Assembly (NCBI RefSeq): GCF_021390545.1
Contig: NZ_JAJUWR010000009.1
Span: 62,001-126,000 of the forward strand
Origin: Algoriphagus sp. AGSA1
Lineage (GTDB): Bacteria; Bacteroidota; Bacteroidia; Cytophagales; Cyclobacteriaceae
Direction of reading: 5' to 3'
DNA length: 64,000 nt
Program-made: the position numbers and the translations under genes
In this document: positions 1-8,877 of the stretch, in pieces
Layout of the letters: the number at the start of each line of letters is the position of its first letter
Position numbering within the stretch: position 1 is the first letter of the stretch
Notes under the pieces: generated by a model
The model's input: the letters and a program-made list of their open reading frames with translations, nothing else
What the model was told of the DNA's origin: nothing
The model's database searches: none

Positions 1-880
1 TATTAGGCGTCTATAGAGTGAATTAGGTCAAATACCTCTTGTTTACAGTTTTAAAACCCCTTTCGAGAGAATTGATATTCCAATATTTGTTCATAGCTGA
101 AACTTAGTTCAATATAGCAAACATTCTGCTTACAGAGCGTATAAATCAGGATTTTCATCAAGAAAAGTTAGACAGTAAATGTCCCAAACCAGTCACATAC
201 GTAAATATAGTTGGATTTTCTTTCAGAGGAATCACTTAGGTGTGCTTAGTTTTCAAGAGGATAAAGCTTGCTCTCTACCTATTAATCTATTCCCAGTGGA
301 ACAGGGCATTATCGCATCAGATCGCCTGTATCCCCTGAAGCCCAAGAATCCGATCTGAGATAGGATTACTTTTAAGACCGATTAAGGGGAGGTGCACATC
401 CCTGAGCAGATCGGTTACTGCATACGCACGTCAGCAAGCTATGGATAGCTGGTAGAGCTGACACATTACATCTTATTATTAATTAATGCTGGTTGGTCGG
501 ATAGACTGAGGTGGGATTCTTGTGTCTAGATAGTATCAAGTATCAGGTAGCTAGTATCAAGAGGGTAGAAGAGCCAAGAGGCAAGAAGCTAGAGTCAAGA
601 GTCATGAATCAAGCGTTCGTGATAGTGCTTTCAGCTTTGAGCTTTGATCTCTCGCACTTCCCTTCTGAACACTGAGACTGCCTATTGGGACTGAGATTTC
701 TCCTCGTACCTCGTCGAAATGACCTGAAGACTGCGACTGCCTACTGACCACTTTCTTCGGTCTTCGGTCTTCCAGCTTAAAACAAAAAGCACATGAAATG
801 CCTGAAGCAGGATAGCTATGTCTAATTCTATCTCAGTTGAAGGCATTCCATGAGGCCATTAAAAAACAATTATAAATCTC
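1..880. other. Intergenic region without a recognisable gene
   Basis: No open frame of convincing length or composition is seen on either strand. The stretch from about 535 to 780 is low-complexity intergenic DNA with repeated AGTATCAAG-like words and CTTCGGTCTTC-like words that recur elsewhere in the window (for example near 43.2 and 50.7 kb). Just before the TlpA-like gene, TGAAATGCCT (794-803) can pair with AGGCATTCCA (841-850) with one mismatch, so the leader of the SusC/SusD operon may form a stem. The last 30 bases before the start codon resemble the right end of the dispersed repeat found near 35.6 and 55.7 kb, but only weakly. Confidence 0.5.
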
Positions 881-2275
881 ATGAAAAAAAACATACTCAT
901 CTGCTTAGTGGGACTGCTATGTCTTCCCACAAGCACACTAACGGCACAAGTTGCTGATTCACCCGGGGCGGATTTTCTTCATAGGTCGCAGCCCCACGTC
1001 TCCCCTGAACAAGGAGGCACCCATCGGGGCGGGGTCACCCGCTCCGATACTTTGTCCATTGGCGACCAGATGCCTGAGGGGATCGAGTTCTCGGATGTAT
1101 TGCAGTACGATTCGGATAAACTCAAACTGGAGGACTTTGAAGGGAAGTACCTGGTGTTTCAGTTCTGGGCTACCTGGTGTACGGCCAGTTCTGGCTTTCT
1201 CCCCGAGCTGGATAAGCTGCAGCGGCAATTTGAGGATAGCTTACAGATTCTCCCGATTACTTACCAGCCAAGAGAGGAAGTAATTGAGTCCATGAAGCTG
1301 CGCCCTGTACTGCAGCAGTTGGGTTTCCCGCTGATCGTAGCGGATAATAGGCTCAGAAAAATATTTCCACATGTCACCTTTCCGCACTTGGTGATTATAG
1401 ATCCACATGGCGAAGTGGTGGCCATCACCGGGGCACAAGATTTCACCGCAGAGCATATCAGTGAACTGCTTGCAGACGGCACCGCTGATTTCCGTACCAA
1501 GGTGGACCAGCAGGTTTCGCTGGATATGGATGAAAGACTGATCAGCGGAAACAGCCATATCCCCAATAAAAACATCCGCTACCAATCTGCCCTCACCTCC
1601 TATATACCAGGGGTGCCCGGTTCCACCTTGGATTCCCGGGAGGATGGTGCCCATATCCTGATGGTAAACTCCCCCCTTATCAAGCTTTACCGACAAGCAT
1701 ACACGGGCAGGGATCTGGCCAATTTCTTTTCCAGCAACAGGATCATTGCCGAAGGTTTTGATGAAGAGGAGCTCGACAGCAGAAAATCCGGACTGGACTA
1801 TATCGCCTGGATGGAGAAGGGGGATAAGGTATTTGGCTATGAACTCATCGCTCCGCCGGGAGTGGATCAATACGCGCTCATGCGCCAGGATCTGAAGCGC
1901 TACTTCCCCCATATCAAAGCGGAGGTGCAGCCAAGGAAAAGGACAGTGCTCGCCCTTGTGCAGCAGGAAGGATTTCGCTACCCGCCCTCGGAAGCGGATA
2001 AAAAACACTACCGGGTAAGGCCATATGAAGCCGACCTTCAAAAGTCCTTGCTTACCGGGCTGATCTACCAGATGAACCTCTACTTTCTCCAGCGCTCGCC
2101 TTATCCGCTGATTGATAAGACTGGCATAGAATATCCCATCGATATCCGGCTGGAGGGCAATTTCTCCAAGGTGGAAGAACTTACTGCCGCTTTCCGCAAA
2201 GTCGGACTTGATCTGGTGCGGCGGGAGGAGGAGATTCCTGTTTTGATTCTTACTAAAATTAATCCCACACACTGA
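881..2275 (+). CDS. TlpA-like thioredoxin-fold protein with C-terminal DUF3738-like domain
   Basis: An exported protein (signal peptide about residues 1-23, ending LTAQ) with a TlpA/AhpC-TSA-type thioredoxin fold at about residues 60-200. The motif FWATWCTAS places Cys100 in the first active-site position, but the second cysteine of the usual CxxC is Ser103, so it cannot form the standard disulfide. The C-terminal half ends with a DKTG-like stretch and resembles the DUF3738 domains that follow thioredoxin folds in other Bacteroidota; this is a judgement from memory. The stop codon overlaps the susC start by one base (TGATG), so the two are translationally coupled. It is probably a periplasmic or surface partner of this SusC/SusD pair; its substrate cannot be read. 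Confidence 0.8.
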   Translation: MKKNILICLVGLLCLPTSTLTAQVADSPGADFLHRSQPHVSPEQGGTHRGGVTRSDTLSIGDQMPEGIEFSDVLQYDSDKLKLEDFEGKYLVFQFWATWCTASSGFLPELDKLQRQFEDSLQILPITYQPREEVIESMKLRPVLQQLGFPLIVADNRLRKIFPHVTFPHLVIIDPHGEVVAITGAQDFTAEHISELLADGTADFRTKVDQQVSLDMDERLISGNSHIPNKNIRYQSALTSYIPGVPGSTLDSREDGAHILMVNSPLIKLYRQAYTGRDLANFFSSNRIIAEGFDEEELDSRKSGLDYIAWMEKGDKVFGYELIAPPGVDQYALMRQDLKRYFPHIKAEVQPRKRTVLALVQQEGFRYPPSEADKKHYRVRPYEADLQKSLLTGLIYQMNLYFLQRSPYPLIDKTGIEYPIDIRLEGNFSKVEELTAAFRKVGLDLVRREEEIPVLILTKINPTH

Positions 2276-5200
2276 TGCAAAGAACTATACTACTATTACT
2301 GGTCCTCCTAGGGATGGGGGTGCAGCAGATAAAGGCACAGACCCGTTTGGAAGTGTCGGGCAAGGTACTCGATTCAGAATCCGATTTGGGGCTGCCCGGG
2401 GTGGCGGTGCGGGTAGCCGGAAAGACAAATGGAATCGTAACGGACAATGAAGGAGAATTCAGGTTGCAGCTTGATCCCGGAGATTATACGCTAGAGTTTA
2501 GTTTTATGGGGTATGGTAAGACATCGGTGGATATCCGTGTTCCTGTCTCAGACCCACTGGTGGTCCGCATGGCTCCGGCAGACCTGGAGCTGGGGGAAGT
2601 AGAGATCCTGGCAACAGGCTATCAGGAAATCCCGAGATCCAGGGCATCGGGTTCCTTTGTACAGGTGGATCAGGAGCTGGTGGAGCGTAGGGTGAGTTCC
2701 AATATTCTGGACAGGCTGGAGGATGTGACCCCGGGTTTGGTCTTCAACCGCACGGGGGATTCGGCAAGGGATCCTATTTCCATCCGTGGGAGAAGCACAC
2801 TGGGCAGGTTCAACCAGCCGCTGATTGTGATCGACAACTTTCCCTTTGACGGAAGTCTGGAAGACATCAACCCCAATGATGTGGCGTCCATCACCGTTCT
2901 GAAAGATGCGGCTGCCGCTTCTATCTGGGGTGCACAGGCAGGAAATGGCGTGATCGTGATCACCACCAAATCCGGGAGAACCCAAGAGCCCATGCGGGTG
3001 AGCCTGATGGCCAACACCAACTGGATCGAGCCCACTGATCCTTTTCTTGCCCCTAACCTTTCAGTAAATGATTACATCGATGTGGAAACCCAGCTTTTTG
3101 AAAGCGGTTTTTACAACAGTACGTTGACCAATGCCAACCGTCCGGTGGTGACTCCGGTAGTGGAGACGCTTTTTATGGAAAGGGAGGGGATGATCTCAGA
3201 GCAGGAAGCACAAAGCAGACTGGCGCAGTTTAGAAGCTATGATCAGAGAAATGACCTGGAGCGCTATCTATACCAGCCCCAGCTGAACCAGCAGTACAGC
3301 CTGGGTATTTCCGGAGGGAGTAAGATCCACGGATACCGTGTGGGACTGGGCTATGACCGAAACAGGGAAGAAATTCAGGGCAATTCAAATCAGCGGATTA
3401 CGCTGGACCTGAAAAACAACTTTTCCCTCCTCGATGATAAGCTCACGGTGGATCTTGGCTTTTACGGTACGAGAGCGACCAGAGAGGATGCACAGCTGAG
3501 TCCAAGTGACCTGGTTTTTTCTTCCACCACAGCGATGTATCCCTATGCCAGACTGGCTGATGAAGCAGGAAATCCGCTGGAAGTTTACCGGGAGTACAAT
3601 TCCATTTTCAAACGGGAGGCCGAAACCGGGGGATTATTGGATTGGGCTTTTAGGCCTTTGGAGGAGTATGGAAAAAGTGTGGCTGAGTCCGCCCGAAATG
3701 ACTGGAGGATCAATCTGGCAAGCAAGTACAAGCTGAGCAATGCGCTGGGAATTTCGGCCTTGTATCAGTATTGGGAAAATCAGGGCTTTAACAAAACACT
3801 CAATACGGAAGACAGCTACTTTGCCCGTAACCTGATCAATTTATATACCCAGGCGGATGAAGGAGGAAACCTAGCCTATGTCATTCCCAATGGGGCTATT
3901 TATGATGTACGGAAAAGCAAGTCGCAGAGTCATTCGGCCAGAATGCTATTGGATTATCATGAAAATCTGGGAGTGGATTTTGAAGTAGATGGTCTCCTTG
4001 GCGCGGAACTGAAGTCCCTTCATGCGATGAACTTTTCCAACCGCTACTACGGCTATAATCCCGAGCTGTCCGCAGTTCAGCCTGTTGATTATATCAATCC
4101 TTTCCCCCGCTACACCAATCCAAGAAGCACCGCCAGAGTGCCGTATGTGGACAATATATCAGAACTGACGGATCGCTTTTATGCCGCCTTTGCCAATGCG
4201 TCGGTAACGTACCGGGACAGGTATCTGCTGACGGCAAGTGTGAGAAGGGATGCCTCGAATTTATTTGGGGTACGGACCAATCAGCGTGCAGTGCCCTTGT
4301 GGTCTGCCGGGGCAGGATGGACGCTGTCTGAAGAGGATTTTTACAGCTGGGATAAACTTGCATACCTGAAGCTGAGATTCAGTTACGGATACAATGGCAA
4401 TGTGGACAGAAGCCTCACAGCATTTACCACGGCACAGTTGATTTCCTTCAACTCGTTTATCCCTGCCAGCTATGCGTTGATCAGGAATGCTCCCAATGCA
4501 GATCTGCGCTGGGAAAGAATCAAGATCTCCAACCTTGGGATGGATTTTGAGTCCAAGGGAGGCCGGATAGCAGGAAGTCTGGAATTGTATAAAAAGGAAG
4601 GACTTGATCTGATCGGGGAGTCGCCTTACGCTCCTTCATCGGGGATCACTACGTTTCGGGGAAACAACGCATCCACCCGGACGCTGGGGTATGATCTCAC
4701 GCTGAGTACCAAAAATATCCAGAGACAGTTCGCTTGGTCCACGACCTTTTTGATCTCCGGATTGAAAGAAGAAGTGACCCGCTATGAATCCGAGGTGTCT
4801 ATAAACAACCTGATCAATTACAGTATGGCAGGAAGGGGTGGGGAATATTACCCAATAGAAGGAAGGCCTCTATTCGGGGTTTACAGCCTGGAATGGGCCG
4901 GGCTCAATCCAGAAAACGGCAATCCATTGGGGATGCTGGACGGACAGCCCAGTGAGGACTACAGGGAGCTGATCAACTCGGCGGATTTGGAGAGCATAAT
5001 CTACCATGGCCCGGCCAGGCCTACCTCCTTTGGAGCGATCAGAAATGATTTTGCATGGAAGGGATTCAGTCTTTCGGTGAATATCAGTTACAGGTTTGGC
5101 TATTTCTTCCGAAGGGAATCCGTGCAATACGATCCTATTTTACTGGGCAGGGGTGGTCACAGTGATTTTGCCTTGAGGTGGAGAAATCCAGGTGATGAGC

Positions 5201-5496
5201 TCACTACCCAAATACCTGCTATGCCGTCGGCAAGAGATTCTTTCCGGGATCAATTTTATAGAAACAATTCATCTCTGGTGGAGAAGGGTGATCATATCCG
5301 GCTCCAGGATATCCGGTTGGGCTATCAGTTTGGCAAGTCACGGGGATTTCTTTCCGGTATACGAAATGCGGGGCTATTCCTTTATGCCAATAATCTGGGA
5401 ATGATCTGGAAGGCTACCGAAAGCGGGTTGGATCCTGATTTCGGTTTTGCCAAACCCCTGAGAAGTATTGCGGCAGGACTTCAATTTGATTTCTAA
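2275..5496 (+). CDS. SusC/RagA family TonB-linked outer membrane protein
   Basis: TonB-dependent transporter barrel of 1073 residues, usual length for SusC. A signal peptide (about 1-21, ending IKAQ) is followed by a CarboxypepD-regulatory-like domain (about 27-100) and a plug domain (about 115-235) with the SusC-type stretch ITVLKDAAAASIWG near residue 205 and NGVIVITTKSG just after. The remainder is a 22-strand barrel ending in Phe, as outer membrane proteins do. With SusD it should import an oligomer (peptide or glycan) across the outer membrane in a TonB-dependent way. No glycoside hydrolase, sulfatase, FecR or ECF sigma factor gene is adjacent, so the cargo is unknown; the TlpA-like neighbour is more often seen in non-glycan SusCD loci. 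Confidence 0.93.
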   Translation: MQRTILLLLVLLGMGVQQIKAQTRLEVSGKVLDSESDLGLPGVAVRVAGKTNGIVTDNEGEFRLQLDPGDYTLEFSFMGYGKTSVDIRVPVSDPLVVRMAPADLELGEVEILATGYQEIPRSRASGSFVQVDQELVERRVSSNILDRLEDVTPGLVFNRTGDSARDPISIRGRSTLGRFNQPLIVIDNFPFDGSLEDINPNDVASITVLKDAAAASIWGAQAGNGVIVITTKSGRTQEPMRVSLMANTNWIEPTDPFLAPNLSVNDYIDVETQLFESGFYNSTLTNANRPVVTPVVETLFMEREGMISEQEAQSRLAQFRSYDQRNDLERYLYQPQLNQQYSLGISGGSKIHGYRVGLGYDRNREEIQGNSNQRITLDLKNNFSLLDDKLTVDLGFYGTRATREDAQLSPSDLVFSSTTAMYPYARLADEAGNPLEVYREYNSIFKREAETGGLLDWAFRPLEEYGKSVAESARNDWRINLASKYKLSNALGISALYQYWENQGFNKTLNTEDSYFARNLINLYTQADEGGNLAYVIPNGAIYDVRKSKSQSHSARMLLDYHENLGVDFEVDGLLGAELKSLHAMNFSNRYYGYNPELSAVQPVDYINPFPRYTNPRSTARVPYVDNISELTDRFYAAFANASVTYRDRYLLTASVRRDASNLFGVRTNQRAVPLWSAGAGWTLSEEDFYSWDKLAYLKLRFSYGYNGNVDRSLTAFTTAQLISFNSFIPASYALIRNAPNADLRWERIKISNLGMDFESKGGRIAGSLELYKKEGLDLIGESPYAPSSGITTFRGNNASTRTLGYDLTLSTKNIQRQFAWSTTFLISGLKEEVTRYESEVSINNLINYSMAGRGGEYYPIEGRPLFGVYSLEWAGLNPENGNPLGMLDGQPSEDYRELINSADLESIIYHGPARPTSFGAIRNDFAWKGFSLSVNISYRFGYFFRRESVQYDPILLGRGGHSDFALRWRNPGDELTTQIPAMPSARDSFRDQFYRNNSSLVEKGDHIRLQDIRLGYQFGKSRGFLSGIRNAGLFLYANNLGMIWKATESGLDPDFGFAKPLRSIAAGLQFDF

Positions 5497-5775
5497 CTAT
5501 AAACTGGAATAAAGGGAAAAGGCCATAAGCTTTCTTCATAAGGTGAGGGGTGGTTCCCTCTGATGATTACCGGCCTGCCGGAGGTTTACCCCGGCCCCTT
5601 TTTTAACAATAATGTGATTATGCGCTTTCCTGCCAGCAGGGATCTAAACCTTATAATAATGGTAAACTCTAGAATCAAGACCACTTCGGTCACCCGTCTT
5701 CGATCTACCGACCCGGTGAGCAAAGATTTTGGTTACAGGCATGGTTGCGGATAATCATTTAAAATCATACTATAT
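5497..5775 (+). other. susC-susD spacer with palindromes
   Basis: The 279-base gap is long for a susC-susD pair, which are usually nearly adjacent. It contains CCGGCCTGCCGG (5570-5581), an imperfect dyad, followed by GGCCCC and a run of six T (about 5594-5604), which could attenuate transcription between the genes, and further GCCAGCAGG-like repeat debris. No coding function is apparent. Confidence 0.4.
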
Positions 5776-7125
5776 ATGAAAAATTATAACTTACTACTAA
5801 TTACTGTATTTAGCTGGATGTTTTGTTCCTGCGACAGTTACCTAGACCCCAAGCCGGATCAAAGTTTGTTGGTGCCTCGAACCTTGGAAGATGTGCAATA
5901 CCTCTTGGACAACAACGTGGTGTTCAACTTTCAGGGATTTATCCCCTTACTGGCTGCGGATGAATTCAGCATGACAGAGGAAGCATTTACGGGTGCAAGT
6001 GTTACGGAACAGGGAGCTTATACCTGGTCAGAAGAACTGTTTCCCACAGGAACATCCACAGATTGGAATCAGCCATATGAAGCTGTTTTTTACAGTAATG
6101 TGGCTTTGGACGCCTTGGGAAAGTACACCGGAGAGAGGGACAAATACTACTATGAATTGGAAGGAGCCGCCTTGTTCTATAGATCCATGGCTTATAATCA
6201 ATTGTTGCAGACATTTGCGCCTCCCTATCAGTTGGAAGGAGGAAATGAACAGCTTTTGGGCATAGTACTAAGAGACGATCCTGATATAAACCTGCCATCA
6301 GAAAGGGCAAATCTTCAGAAAAGCTATACCAGAATAATAGAAGATTTAGAAACTGCATTGGATTATTTGCCTGATTATGTGGAGTATAAAACCCGTCCTA
6401 ATAAAGCTGCTGCTGCAAGCCTATTGGCAAGGGTTCAGCTGTCCGTATTTGATTATGCCGCGGCAGCACAGTCGGCAGAAATTGCTTTGGATTTCTATAC
6501 AGAACGGATGGATTTCAATGACATTGACTCAGGTATATCCTTACCTTTCTCCCTCTTTAACGCCGAGACCATTTATTATACTCAGCTTCAGAGTACATCA
6601 GTGATGTTTTCCCAATTGTTTACCGTGGATAATGGGCTGGTTGAAAGTTATGATTCGGCAGACTTGAGATTTCGGTATTATTTTCAGACCAATGCTGATG
6701 GAAACCATCGGCTGACCGGGCATCATACCGGTTCATCTACATTCTTTGGAGGGCTTACGGTGGGAGAGAATCTTTTGATTGCTTCAGAATCAAACCTACG
6801 GCTAGGGGATGAGGGGAGAGCAAAATCTTGGCTGGGAGAGTTGTTATCCCTCAGATATGAAGACGATTCATATAGGGAAATACTGGACTTGGAGGGGGAG
6901 GAATTACTCGCAAGGATTCTTTTGGAGAGAAGAAAGGAACTGGTAGGAAGAGGGACACGCTGGTCTGATCTGAGAAGACTGAATCAGGAAGCCATATGGG
7001 CTAAAAGCGTCCAACGGGATGTGGGTGGTATAATTTATAACCTAGAGCCAACCAGCGCTGCCTATGTTTATCCTATTCCTGACCAGGAAATCCTACGAAG
7101 CGGAATAGAACAAAACCAACGTTAA
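5776..7125 (+). CDS. SusD/RagB family nutrient-binding outer membrane lipoprotein
   Basis: A 449-residue lipoprotein: the signal peptide ends FCSC with the lipidated Cys at residue 19, and SYLDPKPDQS follows as in most SusD N-termini. The middle holds TPR-like helices (about 80-250), and the C-terminus has the family-typical RRKELVGRGTRWSDLRR and the YPIPDQEIL ending. SusD lies as a lid on the SusC barrel and binds the substrate at the cell surface. At 449 residues it is on the short side for the family. It is the last gene of the plus-strand operon. Confidence 0.9.
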   Translation: MKNYNLLLITVFSWMFCSCDSYLDPKPDQSLLVPRTLEDVQYLLDNNVVFNFQGFIPLLAADEFSMTEEAFTGASVTEQGAYTWSEELFPTGTSTDWNQPYEAVFYSNVALDALGKYTGERDKYYYELEGAALFYRSMAYNQLLQTFAPPYQLEGGNEQLLGIVLRDDPDINLPSERANLQKSYTRIIEDLETALDYLPDYVEYKTRPNKAAAASLLARVQLSVFDYAAAAQSAEIALDFYTERMDFNDIDSGISLPFSLFNAETIYYTQLQSTSVMFSQLFTVDNGLVESYDSADLRFRYYFQTNADGNHRLTGHHTGSSTFFGGLTVGENLLIASESNLRLGDEGRAKSWLGELLSLRYEDDSYREILDLEGEELLARILLERRKELVGRGTRWSDLRRLNQEAIWAKSVQRDVGGIIYNLEPTSAAYVYPIPDQEILRSGIEQNQR

Positions 7126-7133
7126 AAAATAAA

Positions 7134-7159
7134 TACCCAAGGTATATCGGCCTTGGGTA
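7134..7159. terminator. Bidirectional terminator between susD and the small peptide gene
   Basis: TACCCAAGG (7134-7142) and CCTTGGGTA (7151-7159) form a perfect 9-bp stem with an 8-base loop. On the minus strand it is followed by TTTATTTTTT, so it best fits as terminator of the minus-strand peptide gene; on the plus strand it lies directly after the susD stop. Confidence 0.7.
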
Positions 7160-7172
7160 AGTATAGTTAGAG

Positions 7173-7454
7173 TTAAAGTTCTACAAACTCACCGGTTTGC
7201 AAAACAGTCTTTTCTCCATTGATGGGATCATCATCTGTAAATGTTACTCTACATTCCAGAGAGGAGGCTTCACATCGATACTGGTTTTGATTTACAATAT
7301 CTGTGACATCAATATAGGTATCGGGATTTGAAGGGTCCTCTGCCCAGACCATGGTGGAATTACCAGGTAGTTCATTCGGAGAGGTAAAAGCAACTGCCGC
7401 GAAGGCAGCTACAACAAACGCGATTAGGGGCAACTTGCCCTCGAGCTTCTTCAT
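7173..7454 (-). CDS. Small exported peptide, DUF6520-like
   Basis: A 93-residue protein with an N-terminal signal-like segment (KLPLIAFVVAAFAAVAFTS, about residues 7-25) and a short mature part with two cysteines (about residues 61 and 68). The start MKKLEGKLPLIAF and the size match small secreted Bacteroidota peptides grouped as DUF6520, often found beside SusC/SusD, TlpA and MauE/DoxX genes; the family name is from memory and unverified. It converges on susD with a shared terminator. Its role is unknown; the cysteines and the nearby MauE-type gene hint at redox handling. A 9-bp hairpin lies just upstream of its start codon. Confidence 0.65.
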   Translation of the reverse strand: MKKLEGKLPLIAFVVAAFAAVAFTSPNELPGNSTMVWAEDPSNPDTYIDVTDIVNQNQYRCEASSLECRVTFTDDDPINGEKTVLQTGEFVEL

Positions 7455-7461
7455 ATAGTGT

Positions 7462-7487
7462 CCTGTTTTTTAACAATCAAAAACAGG
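7462..7487 (-). promoter_or_regulatory. Leader hairpin before the small exported peptide gene
   Basis: CCTGTTTTT (7462-7470) and AAAAACAGG (7479-7487) form a 9-bp stem in the 5' leader, ending 7 bases before the start codon at 7454. It could affect translation initiation; this is inference. Confidence 0.35.
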
Positions 7488-8166
7488 GAAAACGTTTAGG
7501 TGCCCATTCCGGGCGGGTTAAAGTGCCTACTCTGATTGGGGTTTTCGGCTTCTCCCTCGGGATGTTCATCGGCATTGGCTTGTCTCTTAGCCCAAGCCAT
7601 TAAGAGAAATGGGTATCCCAGTTGTTTTATGCTATTTTTTGGGTGGGGGTCTGACCAATGTCCCTGCCCGTTTTTCTACTTCATGTTTTGGTTTAGTGCT
7701 TAATTAGGTTAATTGGTTAAATTTGTATCGTAGAAGCGATATGTTTCTATAGTAATTAAAGCTTAACAACCTGTGAAAAGCCTGAGGTATTCGCCTTGGG
7801 CTTTTTTGTTTATACCTGGTGAACAGCGATTGTGCTGATTGTGATTTGTAATCCCAATCCCAAACCGTAGGATTTCTAATCCGAAAATTCACAAACGCTG
7901 CAGACCTCCTCGGGACAAGCTTTCTTCTTATCACTGTATCTCATGTCCGAGGGGAAACGGCCTTTGGTCTTTTTTGACCTAGGGTTACGCCCTTCGTTCC
8001 TCAGGTCTCCACCCTAGGCTACCGACCAGGCCTACCTACGGCAGGCTTTTTTCTACAGGATTTTGGATTCAAATCAATTGAATTATTATTGCGCTGTCCA
8101 GCTTAACCTTTAACCTTTAACTTTTAACCCTAAACTTCTTTAACCTATCACCGGTCATCTCAGCTT
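7488..8166. other. Intergenic region, no gene seen; repeat debris
   Basis: No convincing coding frame; the one minus-strand frame of 76 codons at 7704-7934 has no family resemblance and a composition unlike its neighbours. The region contains a terminator-like hairpin at 7778-7807 and, at 8020-8050, a GGCCTACC...GGCAGGC palindrome of the type scattered through the window. The stretch 8098-8140 is a run of AACCTTTAAC-like words. Confidence 0.5.
7778..7807 (+). terminator. Orphan rho-independent terminator on the plus strand
   Basis: AAGCCTGAGG (7778-7787) pairs with CCTTGGGCTT (7794-7803; 8 of 10 positions plus a wobble) and runs into six T. No plus-strand gene precedes it within 600 bases, so it either ends an unrecognised short transcript or is a relic. 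Confidence 0.45.
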
Positions 8167-8601
8167 TCATACTTCAGCTTTCTGACTTTCTATATTCTTT
8201 ATTTTTTCTGCCCACAATCCATATCCTGCCACCCCGATAAACCCCAGATTCATCCAGAAGTGCTCTGCCCATCCCAAGCTCTCCAAAATCCCTGCACAGT
8301 TGCACGGGACTCGGGGGAATGCTCCCACCCAGATAAGCCCCACGTACGTGGTGAAGACGGTGAGGAGGAGGATACTTGAGAGGTATCCCCACCATCTGCT
8401 GACCGAAAAGAGCAGGAGCAGGGCAATCAGCAATTCTACAAACGGCACTGCAAAGGCCAATACTTCTGCAAGTTCTGCAGGAAAGGTCTGGTTGTGGAAT
8501 GCCTTTCTGCTAGTCTCCCAGCGGATCAGCTTATCCAGACCCGTATAGGTCCATACAAGGATCAATAGGATTGATAATCTATCACTCAATTTTGCAATCA
8601 T
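8167..8601 (-). CDS. MauE/DoxX family redox-associated membrane protein
   Basis: A 144-residue integral membrane protein with four hydrophobic segments (about residues 8-24, 44-64, 72-94, 112-130). The PCNC motif (Cys100, Cys102) with a following W..H....N resembles the MauE-like branch of the DoxX superfamily in Bacteroidota, whose members carry cysteines at the periplasmic face and often sit beside TlpA-type thioredoxins. A role in electron supply or maturation of exported thiol proteins is an inference. It faces away from the fused regulator/terpene synthase gene, so the two share a 276-base divergent intergenic region. Confidence 0.75.
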   Translation of the reverse strand: MIAKLSDRLSILLILVWTYTGLDKLIRWETSRKAFHNQTFPAELAEVLAFAVPFVELLIALLLLFSVSRWWGYLSSILLLTVFTTYVGLIWVGAFPRVPCNCAGILESLGWAEHFWMNLGFIGVAGYGLWAEKIKNIESQKAEV

Positions 8602-8641
8602 AATCAGGCTATTTCTAGCGTTTCTTAAAGCTCGGTACTAG

Positions 8642-8696
8642 ACCGGATACCGGCTTCACAGCTGTGAAAAAAAAATATTTTATGGGACATTGTCCC
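8642..8696. promoter_or_regulatory. Cluster of perfect dyads in the divergent intergenic region
   Basis: Three dyads lie close together: CCGGATACCGG (8644-8654), TTCACAGCTGTGAA (8655-8668, perfect 14-bp palindrome) and GGGACATTGTCCC (8684-8696, 6-bp arms). Such symmetric sites suit dimeric helix-turn-helix regulators. They are 40-100 bases upstream of the MauE-type gene and about 180-235 upstream of the fused Crp/terpene synthase gene, which encodes a plausible binder. Confidence 0.45.
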
Positions 8697-8877
8697 AATT
8701 TTAGCCTAGGAGTTGAATAATTTGTTGATTTTCTAGGTTTTATGAAAAACATAAACTTATCTTATAGTCCTCGGTAAGTTTCTCTTTTGCAGGGAGTGTT
8801 TATGGGGAGAGCATTTATGGCGTGGACTTTAGCTGTTAGATCCAGTAAATATTGAGCCGCCATTTTTTTTAACTTAA

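Noticed and set aside
301-480. Possible insertion-sequence remnant in the first 880 bases
   Set aside because: No transposase-like frame or terminal inverted repeats could be found, so nothing can be claimed.
1241-2272. Long minus-strand frame of 343 codons opposite the TlpA-like gene
   Set aside because: It is a shadow of the plus-strand gene, has no family resemblance and no promoter or start context.
7704-7934. Minus-strand frame of 76 codons
   Set aside because: It crosses the terminator-like hairpin at 7778-7807 and shows no conserved motif or signal peptide.
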